Part shown: piece by piece, positions 5,684 through 8,637 of the stretch
Position numbering within the stretch: the stretch's first letter is position 1
Layout of the letters: each line of letters starts with the position of its first letter
NCBI GenBank assembly: GCA_020048295.1
Contig: JAIFMT010000225.1
Span: forward strand, 1 to 8,637
Reading direction: 5' to 3'
DNA length: 8,637 bases
DNA from: Rhodoferax sp.
GTDB lineage: Bacteria > Pseudomonadota > Gammaproteobacteria > Burkholderiales > Burkholderiaceae
Notes under the pieces: model-generated
Told to the model about the DNA's origin: nothing
The model's database searches: none
Seen by the model: only the letters and a program-made list of their open reading frames with translations
Translations under genes and position numbers: made by a program

Positions 5684-6826
5684 CTACAGCGTGTGCGTGC
5701 GGTCGCCATGCGCAAAGCCCAGCGCCTGCCACGGCTCACCCTGGTAGAAACCGATCACCTTGAACAACTCGCCCATTTCATGCTCCATGATCAGTTTTTG
5801 TGCCATCACACGGGTCGGCAGGTCGGCCACCTCCAGCTGCGCCAGCAAGCCGCAGTTCAGCAAAAAACGCGCCTGGTTGCAATAGCCCAGCACGCCCAGC
5901 CCGGCCTCGTTGCCGGCCAGCGCCACGCCGGTGAAGTTGACGTGCGCAGTGATGTCTTTTTGCCCCACGTCCGCCAGCGGGTCGCTGTCCGCCTGATGCG
6001 CGCGGTGGCACATCAGCGTGCCCATGTGGCGCTGCGGGTGGTAGTACTCGGCTTCAGAAAAGCCGTAGTCGATCAGAAACACCGCGCCGGCTTCGAGCTT
6101 GTCGCCCAGCGTGCGCACAAACGATTCACCTTGCGGGTGGATCTCGGTCAGGTAATCGTGCTCGCCGGGTATCTCAATGGGCGGGCGCAGGAGAGTGGCG
6201 CGGTCCTGCCAGGCAAAGCCAGGCGTACCGTCTGCCTCGGAGGAGCCAGGCACCACACCACGCTCGTGCCAGACGCCACCCACGCGCGCCAGCAGTTTGA
6301 CCGGCATGGCATCGAGCACCTCGTTGCCCAGTACCACGCCGCGCATGGCATCGGGCAGCGCAGCCACCCAGCGCACCTGGTCGGCAAACGCCGCCAGCGT
6401 GGCGCGCTGGCGCTCACGCAAGCTGCCGGATATATCCACAATGGTGTAGCGCAGCAGCGGCACGCCCTGTGCCTGCAAGGCCTGCAGCACCTGCAAGGCC
6501 AGCGCGCCCGAGCCGGCACCAAACTCCCATACCTCCTGCGTGCCGGTCTCCTGCAGGGCTTGCGCCACCTGTTGCGCCAGCGTCCAGCCAAACAGCGGAC
6601 TCAGCTCGGGCGCAGTAACGAAGTCGCTGCCCGCCACCCGCGCGCCGTCCTGCACGCGGTAAGGCAATGCGCCAAACTTGGCACTACCGTGCGCGTAGTA
6701 GCCCAACCCCGGGGCATACAGCACCTGCTGCATGAAGGCATCAAAGCCCAGCCAGCCACCGGCCGCCTCGATGGACTGCGCGATCAGCGCAGAGAGCGCG
6801 CTCGTTAAACTGTTGGGTGTTGTCAT
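5684..6826 (-). CDS. MidA/DUF185-family SAM-dependent methyltransferase
   Basis: A 380-residue class I methyltransferase of the MidA/NDUFAF7 family (COG1565). The N-terminal part has the family motif FMQQVLYAPGLGYYA (31-45) and FVTAPELSPLFG (69-80). The SAM-binding glycine motif is VWEFGAGSGALALQV (99-113), followed by YTIVDISGSLRERQ and VLGNEVLDAMPVKLL, typical of the family. Mitochondrial NDUFAF7 methylates an arginine of complex I subunit NDUFS2; the bacterial substrate is not established. The start at 6826 is chosen because family homology begins nearby; the in-frame extension to 6952 reads antisense through the divergent gene. Upstream there is only a weak GGGGAC. The divergent SDR start is 19 bases away. 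Confidence 0.92.
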   Translation of the reverse strand: MTTPNSLTSALSALIAQSIEAAGGWLGFDAFMQQVLYAPGLGYYAHGSAKFGALPYRVQDGARVAGSDFVTAPELSPLFGWTLAQQVAQALQETGTQEVWEFGAGSGALALQVLQALQAQGVPLLRYTIVDISGSLRERQRATLAAFADQVRWVAALPDAMRGVVLGNEVLDAMPVKLLARVGGVWHERGVVPGSSEADGTPGFAWQDRATLLRPPIEIPGEHDYLTEIHPQGESFVRTLGDKLEAGAVFLIDYGFSEAEYYHPQRHMGTLMCHRAHQADSDPLADVGQKDITAHVNFTGVALAGNEAGLGVLGYCNQARFLLNCGLLAQLEVADLPTRVMAQKLIMEHEMGELFKVIGFYQGEPWQALGFAHGDRTHTL

Positions 6827-6845
6827 AGCTTTGGATTGTCCCCGA

Positions 6846-7588
6846 ATGTCAAACGATACATCCCCCCCCACCCTCCCCGCCCGCCAGCGCACCGTGCTGA
6901 TTACCGGTGCCGCCAAGCGACTGGGCCGTGAAATTGCCCTGACGCTGGCCAAAGAGGGCTGGAGGGTTGCCGTGCACTACCGCGACTCGGTCGAAGAAGC
7001 AACAAAAACTGTAGCTGACTGCACAAGACTGGCGGGGGCTGCAGCCTCATTTCGTGCTAATCTGGCCATGTGGATGCGCTGGTCAACAGTGCCTCCACCT
7101 TTGAGCACGACACACCCGAGACCTTCAGCTTTGCTGCCATGGACAAGCACATGCGCAGCAACGCCGGCGCGGCCATCTTGCTCAGCCAGGCGCTGTTGGA
7201 TCATCTGCAGTCGCGCGGCGATGCCTCCACCGGTGCCGTGGTCAACCTGCTCGACCAGAAGCTGTGGAACCAGAACCCTGACTTTTTAAGCTACACGCTG
7301 TCCAAGGCCGCGCTGGAAGCTGCCAACACCATGCTGGCGATTGCGTTGGCCCCGCGCATCCGCGTGGTGGGCGTGGCCCCCGGGTTGACGCTGACCAGCC
7401 ACATTCTCAGCCCAGAAAAGTTTGAGATGCTGCACAAGCTCTCGCCGCTGGGTCACTCGTCCACCGCTGCCGATGTGGCCGCCACCGTGTCGTTTGCGCT
7501 GAACAACAACTCGATCACTGGCACCACGCTGCTGGTCGATGGCGGCCAGCACCTGATGAAGTTCGAGCGCGATTTTTCGCTGATGTAA
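6846..7588 (+). pseudogene. Pteridine reductase-like SDR gene broken by an internal out-of-frame deletion
   Basis: Two frames together make one short-chain dehydrogenase resembling FolM/PTR1-type pteridine reductases (NADPH-dependent reduction of dihydropteridines). Frame one (6846 to about 7067) gives the Rossmann N-terminus with LITGAAKRLGREIA and ends in SFRANLA. Frame two (from about 7064 to 7588) begins GHVDALVNSASTFEHDTPE and has LDQKLWNQNPDFLSYTLSK, with the catalytic YxxxK, and ends LLVDGGQHLMKFERDFSLM. In homologues about 20-25 residues separate these parts. They are missing and the frames do not match, so a deletion of about 60-75 bases is inferred. Frame one then runs out of frame to a stop at 7289. 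A GTG at 7070 could open the second part, but it lacks the cofactor fold. No good ribosome site precedes 6846. Confidence 0.85.
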
Positions 7589-7989
7589 TGCTTTTTGGCC
7601 ACCCCATGACCCCCAACCCGTCCTACACCCTCGGCCAGCAAACCCTGACGCTGACCGGCCTGCGCTTTGATGCCAATCTGGGCATTCTGGAGGCCGAAAT
7701 GGCCGCACCGCAGCCGATTCAGGTCGATGCCGAACTCAGCCTGGGCCAACAGCCACTGCTGCCGCGCGACGACGACATCACCCATGTGCTGGACTACCGC
7801 AAAGTGCGCAAGATCATCATCGACGAATGCACCGCCGAGCACGTTAACCTGCTGGAGTCGCTGATTGGCAAACTGTCGCACCGGCTTATGCAGCTACCCG
7901 GCGTGAAAGGCGTGCGCGTGAAGATTGCCAAGCTGGAGATTTTTGCCGACTGCGAAGTGGCGATTCGCATGGAAACCGGGCAGTGGTAA
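7588..7989 (+). CDS. folB: Dihydroneopterin aldolase (FolB)
   Basis: A 133-residue folate-pathway enzyme converting 7,8-dihydroneopterin to 6-hydroxymethyl-dihydropterin and glycolaldehyde; it also epimerises the side chain. Family features: LTGLRFDANLGILEAE near residues 22-37, VLDYRKVRKIIIDECTAEHVNLLESL in the middle (about 67-92), and VRVKIAKLEIFADCEVAIRM at the end with the likely catalytic Lys. The ATG at 7588 overlaps the last base of the SDR stop (TAATG), so translation was probably coupled to that gene; a second ATG at 7606 is possible and gives MTPNPSYTLG. Neither has a clear ribosome site. The neighbouring SDR is a plausible partner in pterin metabolism, but it is broken here. Confidence 0.9.
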   Translation: MLFGHPMTPNPSYTLGQQTLTLTGLRFDANLGILEAEMAAPQPIQVDAELSLGQQPLLPRDDDITHVLDYRKVRKIIIDECTAEHVNLLESLIGKLSHRLMQLPGVKGVRVKIAKLEIFADCEVAIRMETGQW

Positions 7990-7990
7990 A

Positions 7991-8023
7991 AATATAAAAA
8001 TATAAATCCACTAAAATTTAGTC
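7991..8023 (+). promoter_or_regulatory. AT-rich promoter and possible operator of the toxin-antitoxin pair
   Basis: Between the folB stop and the antitoxin ATG is a 34-base AT-rich gap. It holds ATATAAAAATATAAAT with a -10-like TATAAAT (8001-8007) and a short palindrome CTAAA-A-TTTAG (8011-8021), which ends two bases before the ATG. No clear -35 box and no Shine-Dalgarno sequence are seen. A start about 7 bases after the -10 would leave a leader of only around 10 bases. The palindrome is a candidate site for the RHH antitoxin to repress its own operon. Confidence 0.5.
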
Positions 8024-8317
8024 ATGAAAACATCCCTCGATTTTCCAGACCCGTTGTTTCGCCAACTCAAGGCGCAAGCCGCCTTGCAGGGCAGCTCGCT
8101 GAAGAATCTGATCGTCAGCTTTGTTGAACGCGGTTTGCGCGATTTGCAGCAAGCACCCGCAGTGCCAGCTGCCGACCGCAGTTGGGAAGATCAACTCGAC
8201 CCGTTCACCAAAAGCTTGATCGGTGCAGCGGCACCTGACGATGGCTCTCCCGCTCCCACCCTCGACGACTACCACGCGTATCTGGAACAAAAGTACCTTG
8301 GCAAAGGTGCCCCATGA
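8024..8317 (+). CDS. Ribbon-helix-helix-like antitoxin of a PIN toxin pair
   Basis: A 97-residue protein. The N-terminus MKTSLDFPDPLFRQLKAQAA (1-20) followed by LQGSSLKNLIVSFVERGLRD fits the beta-strand, helix, helix pattern of CopG/Arc-type antitoxins. The C-terminal half, rich in Pro, Ala and Asp and ending DDYHAYLEQKYLGKGAP, fits the flexible toxin-binding tail. Its TGA overlaps the toxin ATG (ATGA, 8314-8317), the usual antitoxin-first layout with translational coupling. It would neutralise the toxin and bind its own promoter. The exact antitoxin family is not recognised with certainty. Confidence 0.82.
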   Translation: MKTSLDFPDPLFRQLKAQAALQGSSLKNLIVSFVERGLRDLQQAPAVPAADRSWEDQLDPFTKSLIGAAAPDDGSPAPTLDDYHAYLEQKYLGKGAP

Positions 8318-8637
8318 GCATTCTGGTGGACACCAATGTCATGCTCGACATTGCCCTGAAGCGCGAGCCTTTTTTGCAAAACAGCGCGCTGGCATTGGCC
8401 AAGGCGCGCAAAGCCGGAAGCACGCTGCTGTGCGCTACCAGCGTGACCACCCTGCATTATTTTTTGCGTCAAAAAAAGGGAGAGCTTGGTGCACGCGTTT
8501 TTTTGCGCGAATGCCTGAACGCCATGCCAGTGGCTGAGGTCAATCTGTCCACACTGCAGGGCGCGGTGGACGGTGCCATGAGTGACTTCGAAGACGGTGT
8601 GATCGCCCAATCTGCACTGTCTTCGTCTGCCCAATGG
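8314..8637 (+). CDS. PIN-domain toxin, VapC-like (3' end beyond window)
   Basis: The 108 visible codons of a PIN-domain ribonuclease, probably the toxin of the pair. MSILVDTNVMLDIALKREPF (1-20) carries the first catalytic Asp (D6) and N8. SDFEDGVIAQSAL (90-102) carries the later acidic residues D91, E93 and D94. The middle motif ATSVTTLHYFLRQKKG (41-56) places the protein in the subgroup with TTxxYxLR in place of the usual Glu-bearing helix. About 25-30 residues, including the final conserved Asn/Asp segment, are expected past the edge. It overlaps the antitoxin gene by 4 bases. Whether it is toxic cannot be told from sequence. Confidence 0.85.
   Translation, partial: MSILVDTNVMLDIALKREPFLQNSALALAKARKAGSTLLCATSVTTLHYFLRQKKGELGARVFLRECLNAMPVAEVNLSTLQGAVDGAMSDFEDGVIAQSALSSSAQW

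Noticed and set aside
5600..6808. Long open frame of 402 codons on the plus strand
   Set aside because: It is antisense to the methyltransferase and DUF2905 genes. The protein is rich in His, Gln and Arg with no domain, typical of the mirror frame of GC-rich genes.
8269..8634. Minus-strand open frame opposite the toxin gene
   Set aside because: The plus strand shows clear PIN motifs with an ATGA overlap; the minus frame has no motif.

Overview
The window looks like a chromosomal segment of a betaproteobacterium, most likely Burkholderiales/Comamonadaceae. This rests on GC-rich codon use, the gene families (Gts-type sugar ABC transporter, MidA-like methyltransferase, DUF2905, pteridine-reductase-like SDR next to folB) and a dispersed-looking palindromic repeat. 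The genus is inference. No rRNA, tRNA, CRISPR array, integrase or IS transposase was seen.

Left and centre, minus strand (6826 down to 1): eight genes run leftward. In transcription order they are a MidA/DUF185 methyltransferase, a 64-residue DUF2905 membrane protein, thioredoxin 2 (trxC), a stand-alone type II phosphomannose-isomerase cupin, a ROK-family sugar kinase, a periplasmic sugar-binding protein (GtsA-like), and two permeases (GtsB-like and GtsC-like, the last cut by the window edge). The isomerase, kinase and transporter genes form a coherent hexose module: import, phosphorylation, and conversion of mannose-6-phosphate to fructose-6-phosphate. The ATPase is not in the window and presumably lies past base 1. 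An AT-rich near-palindrome (3441-3470) upstream of the binding-protein gene is a candidate promoter/operator.

The 394-base gap between the binding-protein gene and the first permease gene is packed with secondary structure. It holds a long hairpin right after the binding-protein stop, two diverged copies in opposite orientation of one palindromic repeat, and a small hairpin before the permease start. The arrangement resembles the malE-malF intergenic REP of E. coli, where such structures keep the binding protein more abundant than the permeases.

Right, plus strand (6846 to the end): a pteridine-reductase-like SDR gene is broken by an out-of-frame internal deletion. It is followed with a one-base overlap by folB (dihydroneopterin aldolase), and then by a type II toxin-antitoxin pair (RHH-like antitoxin, PIN toxin cut by the right edge) with its own AT-rich, nearly leaderless promoter. 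The methyltransferase and SDR genes diverge with only 19 bases between start codons.

No clearly new biological system was found. The points most worth checking are the structured intergenic repeat cluster, the SDR gene deletion, a probable frameshift at the 3' end of trxC, and altered motif residues in the ROK kinase.
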